Assembly: GCA_963789885.1 (NCBI GenBank)
Contig: CAWBNB010000041.1
Coordinates: forward strand, 1 to 33,952
Direction: 5' to 3'
From: DATEDA01 sp963789885
GTDB lineage: Bacteria; Pseudomonadota; Gammaproteobacteria; Burkholderiales; SG8-39
Length of the DNA: 33,952 bases
Shown: positions 16,829 to 24,771 of the stretch, piece by piece
Layout: the number at the start of each line of letters is the position of its first letter
Position numbering within the stretch: the first letter of the stretch is position 1
Notes under the pieces: model-generated
Database searches by the model: none
What the model saw: only the letters and a program-made list of their open reading frames with translations
Told to the model about the DNA's origin: nothing
Translations under genes and position numbers: made by a program

Positions 16829-17784
16829 GTGTTTGCGGTGAGGACGATGTGCCAGGTGCTCGGGGTGAGCGCCAGCGGCTACTACGACTGGCGTGATCGC
16901 ACGCCTTCGCGGCGCGCGGTCGAGAATGCGGCGCTCGCCGAGCGGATCGAGGCGATTCATCGCGCTAGCGATGACACCTACGGGATGCCTAGGATTCGCT
17001 CGGAGCTGCTTGATCGGGGCGATGCGCACTTCGACGCGCGCTGGGCCTCGGTGGGTCGAAATCGCATCGCACGACTGATGCGCCAATTGGGCTTGCGCGG
17101 GGTCAGTCGTCGGCGCGGCTTCACGGTGACGACCGAGCGCGACCAGAATGCACGACCGGCGCCGGATTTGGTGAAGCGCCAATTCGCCGCTGGCGGTCCG
17201 GACCAGCTCTGGGTGAGCGACATCACCTACGTGCCGACCTGGGCGGGCTTCATCTTCCTTGCGATCGTGTTGGACGCTTGGAGCCGCAAGATCGTGGGCT
17301 GGTCGATCGGTTACGACTTGCGCACGGAACTCGTGCTCGAGGCGCTGAACATGGCCCTTGCCCAACGCGACGCCGCGGCGGTGATCCATCACAGCGATCA
17401 GGCAGTCAGTACACGAGCGTGGCCTTCGGCCGGCGTTGCCAGGAGATGGGCGTCAAGCCTTCGATGGGCACGGTGGGCGATGCCTACGACAACGCGATGG
17501 CCGAGAGCTTCTTCGCAAGCCTCGAGTGCGAACTGCTCGATCGACGCGTGTTCAAGAGCAAGCAGGAGGCGCGCGTGGCACTGTTTACCTACATCGAAGG
17601 GTGGTACAACCCGCGGCGTCGGCATTCGAAGATCGGCTATCTTGCGCCGGCGGAATTCGAGCGTCGCCATGCGAAGATCGAGCATGGCCGTCTGCTCCCC
17701 TGGCAGGGGATCAGACGGCCCCTGCGGGAGCGTGAAAAGGCGTTGAGCAAATGGACCAAAGGCTTGGGTTTCCTCAAGCCCTAA
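16829..17784 (+). pseudogene. IS3-family transposase OrfB (rve integrase core), one frameshift
   Basis: The frame continues upstream of 16829 as VYTLIEANQADTR and is expected to be translated by -1 frameshifting from OrfA. It has the HTH_21 region (DTYGMPRIRSELLDRG) and the DDE core. The first Asp is in QLWVSDITYVPTWAGFIFLA, the second in HHSDQ, and the Glu in GDAYDNAMAESFFASLE. The frame breaks at 17400-17402, where HHSDQ should run into GSQYTS; one G is missing in a short G run. The rest reads in the next frame to TAA 17784. All catalytic residues are present, so the break may be a sequencing error or a single inactivating deletion. Confidence 0.88.
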
Positions 17785-17787
17785 ACC

Positions 17788-17806
17788 GTCCGGTGAATCG
17801 GGGTAA
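17788..17806 (-). repeat. IS3 right inverted repeat
   Basis: It is the partner of 16382-16400 and starts 3 bases after the OrfB stop. Confidence 0.7.
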
Positions 17807-17930
17807 GTCCAAACACCTCTCCCCAGGTAGCCAAGCTTTGGTTGTGGGGAGAATCATCGGCCTACGCTCGTAGCAGCGGTTGATCAGCTGGAAGAAGAGG
17901 TTCTCCTCAAGCCGATCGATCGGAGCTCGC
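17807..17930 (-). pseudogene. IS21-family istB fragment, central part
   Basis: The minus strand reads PIDRLEENLFFQLINRCYER, then PMILPTTKAW and, one frame over, EVF. This is the conserved middle of IstB, just upstream of the C-terminal piece at 16240-16381. The N-terminal P-loop half of IstB is absent beyond 17930. The two pieces were one gene before the IS3 insertion. Confidence 0.75.
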
Positions 17931-18085
17931 GCCGCCGTACCGGCTTCAGAGCTTCAGATCCCTTTTGGGCTCCTGCGGAGTGGTTCGCCAGCATGCGGAT
18001 TGTCAGCATTGTGGTTTTGGGGCTTTAGCCAGCTCAGCGTCACTGATCGTGCCGACATAGGATTTCCGCTAATCTATCTTTCGCC

Positions 18086-18742
18086 ATGCGCAAGATCACT
18101 CTTGCCCAAACCGCGGTCTTTGTTGCGTTGTTCGTTGTGGCATTCAGCTTGGGTATAACGACGACTCAGATAGTCCTGGGAGGGATTCCTCTTGGGGATT
18201 TCCGTGGAGTCGCGCTCGTGGCTGCCGCGATCCTTCTGTCGTACTTGTATGCGCTCATCACGTACCGCGTCTTCTTGTTTTTTGCCCCCCTGAAGGAGGG
18301 ACCGATCTCAAAGGGCTCTCGAGAAGAGTTCATCTATCACGTGTACGAGCTCTTCTACCTGGTCTTGTTCTTCTCGCTCACTCGGACACGCTTCGTGCCT
18401 GTGCCGTTGATGCGCTTGGTTTATCTCGCTCTCGGGGCGCGCCTCGGCTCCAACAGCTACAGCGGCGGTACGCTGCTCGATCCGCCGCTCACGGTGGTGG
18501 GTGACAATTGCATCATAGGCCACGACGCCGTTCTGTTCTGTCATGCGATGGAGGGGGACAACCTCTCCCTAGCCGAAATCCGCTTGGGCAACAACGTGAC
18601 GATCGGCGCAAAGGCCGTCGTAATGCCCGGTGTCACGATCGGCGACGGGGCGATCGTCGCGGTCAACGCGGTGGTAGCAAAAGGCACGCGAATTGGCGCA
18701 GGCGAGCTGTGGGGAGGCATTCCCGCCCGCAAGATCCAGTGA
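18086..18742 (+). CDS. Membrane-anchored hexapeptide-repeat (LbH) acyltransferase
   Basis: The 218-residue protein has two N-terminal membrane helices (about 8-30 and 40-65) and then a left-handed beta-helix domain. Repeats are visible as VVGDNCIIGHDAVL and IRLGNNVTIGAKAVVMPGVT, then IGDGAIVAVNAVVAKGTRIG, ending WGGIPARKI as in the WbbJ/WcaF group. An acyl (often acetyl) transfer to a sugar or lipid at the inner membrane is likely; the substrate is unknown. It stands alone between the IS cluster and the second PEP-CTERM gene. No strong ribosome site precedes the ATG. Confidence 0.8.
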   Translation: MRKITLAQTAVFVALFVVAFSLGITTTQIVLGGIPLGDFRGVALVAAAILLSYLYALITYRVFLFFAPLKEGPISKGSREEFIYHVYELFYLVLFFSLTRTRFVPVPLMRLVYLALGARLGSNSYSGGTLLDPPLTVVGDNCIIGHDAVLFCHAMEGDNLSLAEIRLGNNVTIGAKAVVMPGVTIGDGAIVAVNAVVAKGTRIGAGELWGGIPARKIQ

Positions 18743-18827
18743 TGGGTAAGCGCCCGCCGATCGCGCGCAACGTTCGATCCGGATGAATAGACGAATAGAC
18801 AAGAGTACGGCCGGAGCAAAGCCAATT

Positions 18828-18850
18828 AAAAAGGGGGCCTTCCGGCCCCC
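18828..18850 (-). terminator. Rho-independent terminator after the second PEP-CTERM gene
   Basis: On the minus strand a perfect 7-bp stem GGGGGCC-GGAA-GGCCCCC is followed by TTTTT. It lies 24 bases past the stop of the PEP-CTERM gene at 18874-19854. Confidence 0.9.
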
Positions 18851-18873
18851 TAGTGGCATCTACGCGAACGCTG

Positions 18874-19854
18874 TTACTGCTTGCGCCTGCGCCGCGAGAA
18901 CGCGCCCAACCCTGCCAGCGCGATACCAACCAGCGCAAGGGACGCCGGCTCCGGAACCGCCCTAGTAAAGGTCCCGTTCGCATCAGCTTGGAAGAGAAAG
19001 TCTGGGCCATTTAGTCCATTAACCGCACCAACATTGGTTGCGTGATCACCGTTCGCAACGGCATTGGAACTGAAGGCCTGCGATGGATCGACTGATTTGT
19101 ACGGATCGATCAAGGAGCTATTGACAAAGTGAAAGACGAAGGTTGCGCCGGTAAATAGGTCTGGGAAATAGTTCGCATTAGCAGAATCGACAACCAACGT
19201 AAGGTCGGCGTTTCCACCCCCGCAACCCGTAGAGGTACCCGCCCACTGATTACCGTTCGCACTCTGATCCAAGTCGCCTATGGCGACATTGGCTCCTCCT
19301 GGAAACAGTGCCGTCGCTGGACATCCGCCCGCAGGGCTCGCGCCAACGGTGTAATTGAAGCTGCTTGAGGACGCGATCGCATGCGCGGACAGGATCTCGA
19401 GACCCGTCGTGAATCCGAGCCCGGTGAGATTGTTTCCGATAGCATTGCTGGAGTACATCTTGAAAACGTTGGGTCCCGTGTTACCGAGTCCGAACGTGGC
19501 ACCCTCGGTCGTCGCGTTACTGGTGTGGCTCACGACCACCTCAGGAACTGCCGCTGCGAAGGTGAAAAAGTCACCAGCCGTGCCGTTCAAGAACAGACCG
19601 GTGGTATCAGGCGCTTGGAGCGCGGAGAGATTCGATTGATACAAACCGGTGAACTGGGAGCCTACAGTCAAAGCTGGCACGATGCCGATCGAATTAAAAT
19701 TGCCCGCTGCCTGGTCGATGATGCCTACGCCCGCGATGTTGCCCCCAGGCCCCGCGGTACCGGTTGGGTCGAAGGTGAAGACATCCGCCCGCGCTGCGCT
19801 TGCGATCCCCAGCCCCAGTGCTACGGCGGCTGCTAGAACTGTTTTGTTGAACAT
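18874..19854 (-). CDS. PEP-CTERM protein, possibly flocculation-associated PepA-like
   Basis: The 326-residue protein has a clean signal peptide (MFNKTVLAAAVALGLGIASA, cleavage near ARA-DVF). A low-charge body rich in Asn, Gly, Ser and Thr follows. The C-terminal sorting signal is VPEPASLALV (300-309), a hydrophobic helix, then SRRRRKQ. The early FTFDPTGTAGPGGNIAG and GLYQSNLSAL segments recall the flocculation-associated PepA proteins of Zoogloea-like bacteria, but I cannot confirm this without a search. GGAGG lies 6-7 bases before ATG 19854, a sigma-54 site is 41 bases upstream, and an intrinsic terminator follows, so it is a self-contained monocistronic unit. Confidence 0.88.
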   Translation of the reverse strand: MFNKTVLAAAVALGLGIASAARADVFTFDPTGTAGPGGNIAGVGIIDQAAGNFNSIGIVPALTVGSQFTGLYQSNLSALQAPDTTGLFLNGTAGDFFTFAAAVPEVVVSHTSNATTEGATFGLGNTGPNVFKMYSSNAIGNNLTGLGFTTGLEILSAHAIASSSSFNYTVGASPAGGCPATALFPGGANVAIGDLDQSANGNQWAGTSTGCGGGNADLTLVVDSANANYFPDLFTGATFVFHFVNSSLIDPYKSVDPSQAFSSNAVANGDHATNVGAVNGLNGPDFLFQADANGTFTRAVPEPASLALVGIALAGLGAFSRRRRKQ

Positions 19855-19894
19855 TTAGTGCCTCCTTCAAAGTGACATTCGCGCGTGCTTAAAA

Positions 19895-19910
19895 AGCAGC
19901 AACCGTGCCC
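19895..19910 (-). promoter_or_regulatory. Sigma-54 -24/-12 promoter for the PEP-CTERM gene at 19854
   Basis: Read on the minus strand, GGGCACGGTTGCTGCT matches TGGCACG-N4-TTGCW at all but two positions, with GG and GC 10 bases apart. Transcription would begin about 30 bases before the ATG. Confidence 0.78.
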
Positions 19911-20232
19911 AATTGCAATAACCTAGTTAAAACAGATAGTTAAATTAAAATGGCGCTTTCATTTTTGAAGTTGGGCGGCAGCATGTCAAGAACGCCGACA
20001 TTGAATCGATCCGATGCCGGGAGACCTTCGTACGCTTGGGGCGCCTCAGGGTGGCGCTCGGTTTGGGCGGCGCCAGCGGCCGGAGGTCGTCCACTGCACC
20101 TCAAGTGACCGGCCTCATCGCTGGACGGTAGGATTGTTCGCAACCCCTAGCAACGCGATCCCTCCTGGCGTGCCCGGATCGATTCGAAACCTGCACCGCA
20201 TGAGCCCGCAGCGCGCGACTATCGCTCCCAGC
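19911..20232. other. Intergenic region upstream of the second PEP-CTERM gene
   Basis: About 320 bases between the sigma-54 site and the end of the glycosyltransferase gene. The part next to the promoter (19911-19960) is AT-rich compared with its surroundings and could hold an enhancer site for a sigma-54 activator. A short minus-strand frame (20143-19940) crosses it but shows no recognisable domain. I see no RNA gene. Confidence 0.4.
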
Positions 20233-21450
20233 TCACTTCGACGACGGGCACGCAGCCGCTAACGTCTGCTCAAGCCGCTTGCCGGAATCGTATCGAGCAA
20301 ACGCACCGGCTGCGTCGCTCGCCCGCTGGCGGAATCGCGGCTCCTCCAATAGCCCCTCGATTGCGGCCCGGACCGATGGTACGGTCGCCAGATCAGCGCG
20401 GAGGTTTAGACCGGCGCCAAAGGCTTCGACGTAGGCCATGTTGAGGTGTTGGTCGAGGTTCTCGGCGAGCCCGAGGACTGGCACACCTGTCGCAAGGGCC
20501 TGATGCGTCGTGGGACTGCCCCCGTTACAGATGACAAGACGACTGCGTCCAGCGACGACATCCCCGGGCAGGTATTCGGCCACGTGAACGTTACCCGGAA
20601 CCGCGCGTCCGAAGAGCGTGCCGGCGGCAGCGACGACCGCAACGCAAGGCAGCGGCTCCAGCGCCTCCACCACCCACCGGAGCGCCGCCCCGCGGCCCGA
20701 GCTTCCCATGGTGACGTATACGAGTGGCCGGTCGCGCGGAAGACTGTCCCACCAGGAAGGCAGCTCCACTCGCGGCGACCACGGGATGGCGCCGATGTAA
20801 GCGTGCTGCGTATTCTTGGGGAGACGCGGCAGCGGCACGAGTTCGGGAACGTCTGCGTACAGGGTCCAGTCACCATCCGTGTAGACGCGTCTCAGGTCCA
20901 GGCCGAGCGACGGGAGACCGTAGGTACGTCGGAGTCGATGCATGGGTAAGCTGTGATAGCCGAAAACCAGCGGTCTGACCAGCCTGAATGCGGCGCCCGC
21001 GATCTCGGCACCGAGCACCCGGGCCGCCGGGTGCGATGGAATTTCCCATCTGGGCTCCGCGTAGGGGCTCCAGTACGCGTTGCAAAGCGCGACGTACGGC
21101 ACTTTCGCGACTCGCGCGCTGACGGACAGGGACAGCCTGAAATCACCGACGACGATATCCGGCTGCACGGCATCGATGTGCTGGAGATCCTCCTCAACGT
21201 AGGCGCGGAGCGTCTCGAAGGTATAGAGGCGGCGTCCATGCGAGAGCGCCGCGGCAAACGTCTCGGGGGAGGTCGTGGTGAGGTCACGGAACGGCACCTT
21301 CTCCCCGGCCACGAGCTGCCGATAAGCAGCTCCCGCCGCGATTATCGGCGTGAACCGACTGCGATCGAGCGCGCGCGCTAGTGCCACCGGTCGCGCCAGG
21401 TGGGCGAGCGTAACGGTCTCGGAGAAGAAGAGGACCCGGCGTGTGCTCAA
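20233..21450 (-). CDS. GT1/UGT-like glycosyltransferase (GT-B fold)
   Basis: A TTG start at 21450 overlaps the nitroreductase stop (TTGA) and gives about 405 residues opening LSTRRVLFFSETVTLAHLAR; longer starts (GTG 21495, ATG 21531) would reach well into the upstream gene. The C-terminal domain has VYVTMGSSGRG and the nucleotide-sugar site CNGGSPTTHQALATGVPVLG followed by DQHLNMAYVEAFGAGL, as in MGT/UGT enzymes that glycosylate small lipophilic acceptors. It is therefore more likely to act on a metabolite than on the polysaccharide repeat, which fits its operon with the ThiF-like and nitroreductase-like genes. It is the last gene of that operon. The acceptor is unknown. Confidence 0.85.
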   Translation of the reverse strand: MSTRRVLFFSETVTLAHLARPVALARALDRSRFTPIIAAGAAYRQLVAGEKVPFRDLTTTSPETFAAALSHGRRLYTFETLRAYVEEDLQHIDAVQPDIVVGDFRLSLSVSARVAKVPYVALCNAYWSPYAEPRWEIPSHPAARVLGAEIAGAAFRLVRPLVFGYHSLPMHRLRRTYGLPSLGLDLRRVYTDGDWTLYADVPELVPLPRLPKNTQHAYIGAIPWSPRVELPSWWDSLPRDRPLVYVTMGSSGRGAALRWVVEALEPLPCVAVVAAAGTLFGRAVPGNVHVAEYLPGDVVAGRSRLVICNGGSPTTHQALATGVPVLGLAENLDQHLNMAYVEAFGAGLNLRADLATVPSVRAAIEGLLEEPRFRQRASDAAGAFARYDSGKRLEQTLAAACPSSK

Positions 21451-22532
21451 CGGGCGATGACGAGCTTTTCGAGCGGCAGGCGAAGCGACCGTGACGCCGC
21501 GTGCGCCCCGGCGCCTATGCGTCCCATCCATATCGCCCTCGGAAGCACGTCGGCGCCCACCAACGCCTCCAGCCGCAGCCTTGTCTTGTCCGCAGCTTCT
21601 GACATTCCAGCGGTCGCCGAGAACAGTCGCTTCTCGCGGGCGTAGCGACTGAATATCAGCGGTGTCATCTCGGGCTGATGCTGAAGGCCGAGCGTCGTCG
21701 CGGTCAGCCAGAATCTCTGCACCGCCGCGCCGGCAGCGACGTAGTCATCGATCGTCGCTGCGGGAGCTTCGGCGAGGATTAGGAGGTGCGCTGCGCACGC
21801 CAGGGCAGGCAACAGGTCGAGTTGAACTCGAGGCATGACGGTTCCGGCGAGAAACCGATTCATGAACTCGATGCGGCGCCAATCCCGCATCGCCCATTGC
21901 ATGAGCCGCGTCGCCAGCGGGTCGAGCCCCACCGCACGGTCCGGGATCTTGTCTTCGCTGTACCGCGCGTTCCACTCGATGACCGACCGATGCGTCTCGA
22001 AGGCCTCCGGCATGGTCAGTCGAATATGTGCAGTTGCATAGAGAACGCCGGCCATTCGCCATCGCGCTGCGAAACCTTCCAGCCAGACGATCGAGTAACC
22101 CCGGGGCAGACTCGCGATTAGGGCCGATTTCTCGCTCGTCGATAGCGCGCGGATGGATAGCGGCCGGCGTTGCACGCTGCGGGTTTTGATCACGAGGGCG
22201 AGCGGATCCGGCTTGGATTCGCCGTCCCGGACCACGCGGACGTCGAAGACCGGTCGCGTCTCGGGCGTTCCAGTCCGACGCGTCGCGGTCGCGCGCAGAC
22301 CATGCACAGACGCTGCAACCCGCAGCGTCTCGAGCATCGCGCCGACCGAGAGCTGGCTTGGGCGGCCATCGAGGTCGTAGACACAATGGTCACGCGTGTC
22401 AAACGCGTGCACTGCCACGTGATCGGCACCAAGGATCTCGAATCGCCACGGTTGCGTGTTGTCGCCGCTCGGTGCCCAGCGCGCGAGGTCGAGGAGCGCG
22501 AGGAGCGCGCCGGCTGCGCGCGCTTCAGGCAC
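21447..22532 (-). CDS. Nitroreductase-like FMN protein
   Basis: A GTG at 22532 overlaps the end of the ThiF-like gene by 8 bases and gives a 361-residue protein opening with PEARAAGALLALLDLARWAP; a further in-frame extension to 22691 lies inside the upstream gene. SGDNTQPWRFEIL directly after is the nitroreductase phosphate/flavin motif (S-x-x-N-x-Q-P-W). The late segment TTLGLQHQPEMTPLIF is also typical. The protein is longer than simple NfsB enzymes and resembles two-module nitroreductases such as the mycobacterial Acg group. From memory, a mycobacterial protein (Rv1355c) joins a ThiF-like and a nitroreductase-like domain in one chain, so the overlapping pair here may be the split form. The redox substrate is unknown. 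Confidence 0.82.
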   Translation of the reverse strand: MPEARAAGALLALLDLARWAPSGDNTQPWRFEILGADHVAVHAFDTRDHCVYDLDGRPSQLSVGAMLETLRVAASVHGLRATATRRTGTPETRPVFDVRVVRDGESKPDPLALVIKTRSVQRRPLSIRALSTSEKSALIASLPRGYSIVWLEGFAARWRMAGVLYATAHIRLTMPEAFETHRSVIEWNARYSEDKIPDRAVGLDPLATRLMQWAMRDWRRIEFMNRFLAGTVMPRVQLDLLPALACAAHLLILAEAPAATIDDYVAAGAAVQRFWLTATTLGLQHQPEMTPLIFSRYAREKRLFSATAGMSEAADKTRLRLEALVGADVLPRAIWMGRIGAGAHAASRSLRLPLEKLVIAR

Positions 22533-23430
22533 GGCTAGGCTTGACTGGCGACATGCGCGACAGCTGGCGGCGCGCGAGGGCAAGCGCAATCTGTTGGAGA
22601 GGATTGCGATTGCCGAACGGGCGCCAAGTGCGCGCCAACTTCCGCCGGAAGGCATCGTACTGAAGGCCCCAAGGCGCGGCGAGCACGTCACCGCGCCCGA
22701 GCAGGATCTTTAGTGCCTCCGTCGCGGCGATCCCGGCGCACAGCTCGCATGCGATGATGGTCGAGGGACCGCGACGCTCGGCGAGGTTGACTCGGCTCGA
22801 GTCGACGAGATACGAGCGCTGCAGCATCGCCGGTGACAGGCCGAGGAGGAACCGCATTGCTTGCTCCTCCTCGGGGAAGCCGTCGAGCCGAAAATACTCT
22901 TCGAAGGTCATTCGCCCGGGCAGGAAGTTAAGGAGCGCAACGCCCATTCCGAGCGGCGCGGCCGTGATCGCGGGAACACTGTGGTGCGCGCAGGCGGCGA
23001 ACGTTTCACGCCGCGCGGTGAACGCGAAGAAGTCGAGGCCGTCGACGTAGATGTCAGCCTCGTCGAGAAACGCATCGAGGTTCTCCCGCGTCACACCGGC
23101 AGGGAACGTCCGGATGTCAAGTTCCGGGTTGATGTCACGCGCCATCTTCGCGAGGACGTCCGCCTTAGGGCGCCCGAGACTTGACATCGTTGCACCGACC
23201 TGGCGATTGAAGTTCGGCAGGTCGAAAGTATCGAAGTCAGCCAGCGTGAACCGCCCGACCCCGAGGCGGACGAGCGTCAGCAAATGGACACCGCCAACCC
23301 CGCCTAGGCCGGCGATTGCCACTCGCTTGCCACGCAGCGCTGCCTGCTCGGCCTCGGTTACCCAGCCGATGTTGCGCGCGAACGCGGCATCGTAGTCAAA
23401 GCGTTGGAGGTCGTCGGACATCGGGTTCAC
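22525..23430 (-). CDS. ThiF/MoeB/HesA-family E1-like adenylyltransferase
   Basis: This 301-residue protein has the ATP-binding loop GLGGVGG (41-47), the downstream acidic and Arg motif DFDTFDLPNFNRQ (65-77), a conserved Lys in GRPKAD, and the second-half Asp in YVDGLDFF. These are the adenylation residues of the E1 superfamily, which activates a carboxylate as acyl-AMP. No catalytic Cys is evident at the usual crossover position and only one CxxC pair (CELC) is present, so sulfur or ubiquitin-like transfer by a Cys is doubtful. The start could be GTG 23430 or ATG 23421. It is the first gene of the ThiF, nitroreductase, glycosyltransferase operon and is divergent from the permeases. Confidence 0.88.
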   Translation of the reverse strand: MNPMSDDLQRFDYDAAFARNIGWVTEAEQAALRGKRVAIAGLGGVGGVHLLTLVRLGVGRFTLADFDTFDLPNFNRQVGATMSSLGRPKADVLAKMARDINPELDIRTFPAGVTRENLDAFLDEADIYVDGLDFFAFTARRETFAACAHHSVPAITAAPLGMGVALLNFLPGRMTFEEYFRLDGFPEEEQAMRFLLGLSPAMLQRSYLVDSSRVNLAERRGPSTIIACELCAGIAATEALKILLGRGDVLAAPWGLQYDAFRRKLARTWRPFGNRNPLQQIALALARRQLSRMSPVKPSRA

Positions 23431-23503
23431 GCGCCATGCGGGCGCGGCGCACGTTGCCGCGATGATACTATCGTGACGTCAAAATCGATCCGCTGACTAC
23501 GAT

Positions 23504-24769
23504 TTGTTCCTCGGATTAGATCGCCTCCCACTCGCAACACTGGGTACGCTCTGGACCGACATTGCGATCGGTGCGCGCAGCGGCTTGCGCCATACGCGGC
23601 GAATGATCTTCGCAATCGTGGCAGTCGCTTTTGGCATCATCGCGCTACTCATTTCGGGTGCGTTCATCGACTGGATCCTCTGGGCGACCCGCGAGGGGTC
23701 GATCCAGTCCGGGTTGGGGCACGTGCAGGTGGTCCGACCGGGCTTCATGAAGGGCGGCCTCGCAGATCCGTTCCGTTTCCTGCTCCCAGCGGCGGCGCCG
23801 GAACTCGACCTCCTCGAGAGCATGCCCGGTGTGCGAACGGTAGCTCCGCGACTGTCCTTCAGTGGCCTCGTGAGCATAGGCGAGTCGACCGTGTCGTTCA
23901 TCGGCGAGGGGGTCGCACCTGAGCGCGAGGAGAAATTCAGCACCGTCTCCATAATCGCCGAAGGCGAAGACCTCTCGCCATCCGATCCAACGGGCGTGAT
24001 CGTCGGTCGCGGGCTCGCGGCGAATTTGGGGATAAAGGTCGGGGACCAGATCGTCCTACTCTCCAATCCGCCCGGCGGCGGCGTGAGCGCGTACGAGGTC
24101 CGGGTACGCGGACTCTTCGCGACGGTGAGCAAGGCATATGACGATGCGGCGATCAGAGTGCCGCTTCCGGTGGCGCATCAGCTTCTACGTACAACCGGCG
24201 TGCACCGTTGGATCGTTGTGCTAAACAAGACTGAGCTGACGCCTGGGTTCGTCGCAGCCCTCGGCGGGCGTCTGCCCGCGTCCGGCTTCGAGGTCGTCCC
24301 CTGGTGGGAACTTGCCGACTTCTACAAGAAAACGGTGACGCTGCTATCGCAACAGATGGCGTTCGTCCGGCTAATCGTCGCGGCGATCATCGTGCTCGGG
24401 ATCTCGAACACACTAGTCATGAACGTGATGGAGCGCACGAGCGAAATCGGTACGTCAATGGCGCTTGGCACGACCCGTGGCGCAATCCTGCGGCAGTTCG
24501 TTAGCGAGGGCGTGATGGTCGGTGTGATCGGCGGCCTCGCAGGTCTCGTCATCGGGCTGCTCCTTGCGTGGCTCATCGCGTCGATCGGAATTCCAATGCC
24601 ACCGCCGCCCGGCCAGTCCCAAGGATACACGGCACGGTTGCTCGTCTCGCTCGGCCTAGTGGTGCAGTCAACGACGATCGGATTCGCGACGGCTCTGCTT
24701 GCGAGTATCTACCCGGCTTGGAAGGGATCGCGCATCGCAATCGTTGACGCACTTCGTCACGGCAGGTAG
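23504..24769 (+). CDS. ABC transporter permease, MacB/LolC-FtsX type (first copy)
   Basis: The 421-residue protein has the type VII ABC permease layout: one N-terminal helix (FAIVAVAFGIIALLISGAFI), a large periplasmic MacB_PCD domain (about 60-270), then three C-terminal helices with the FtsX signature NVMERTSEIGTSMALG. The loop before the last helix carries IGIPMPPPPGQSQGYTA, repeated almost exactly in the next gene. The TTG start at 23504 has no clear ribosome site, so the true start is uncertain. No ATPase is encoded beside the pair; the LolD-like ATPase at 32781-33536 is the nearest candidate. The pair probably moves a lipid or lipoprotein from the inner membrane. Confidence 0.88.
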   Translation: MFLGLDRLPLATLGTLWTDIAIGARSGLRHTRRMIFAIVAVAFGIIALLISGAFIDWILWATREGSIQSGLGHVQVVRPGFMKGGLADPFRFLLPAAAPELDLLESMPGVRTVAPRLSFSGLVSIGESTVSFIGEGVAPEREEKFSTVSIIAEGEDLSPSDPTGVIVGRGLAANLGIKVGDQIVLLSNPPGGGVSAYEVRVRGLFATVSKAYDDAAIRVPLPVAHQLLRTTGVHRWIVVLNKTELTPGFVAALGGRLPASGFEVVPWWELADFYKKTVTLLSQQMAFVRLIVAAIIVLGISNTLVMNVMERTSEIGTSMALGTTRGAILRQFVSEGVMVGVIGGLAGLVIGLLLAWLIASIGIPMPPPPGQSQGYTARLLVSLGLVVQSTTIGFATALLASIYPAWKGSRIAIVDALRHGR

Positions 24770-24771
24770 CG

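Larger units (their letters stand above)
16382..17806 (+). mobile_element. IS3-family insertion sequence, nearly full length
   Basis: Inverted ends TTGCCCCGATTTTTCGGAC (16382-16400) and, on the other strand, TTACCCCGATTCACCGGAC (17806-17788) bound two overlapping transposase frames in the IS3 arrangement. The element splits an istB gene. A precise target duplication cannot be fixed; TTTGG and TTCGG flank the two sides and differ by one base. Confidence 0.85.

Noticed and set aside
18020..18050. Possible sigma-54 site upstream of the acyltransferase
   Set aside because: GG and GC are correctly spaced but the CAC part of the -24 element is not present.
19940..20143. Short minus-strand frame upstream of the second PEP-CTERM gene
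   Set aside because: It has no ribosome site and no domain I recognise, and it may be debris from an old mobile element.
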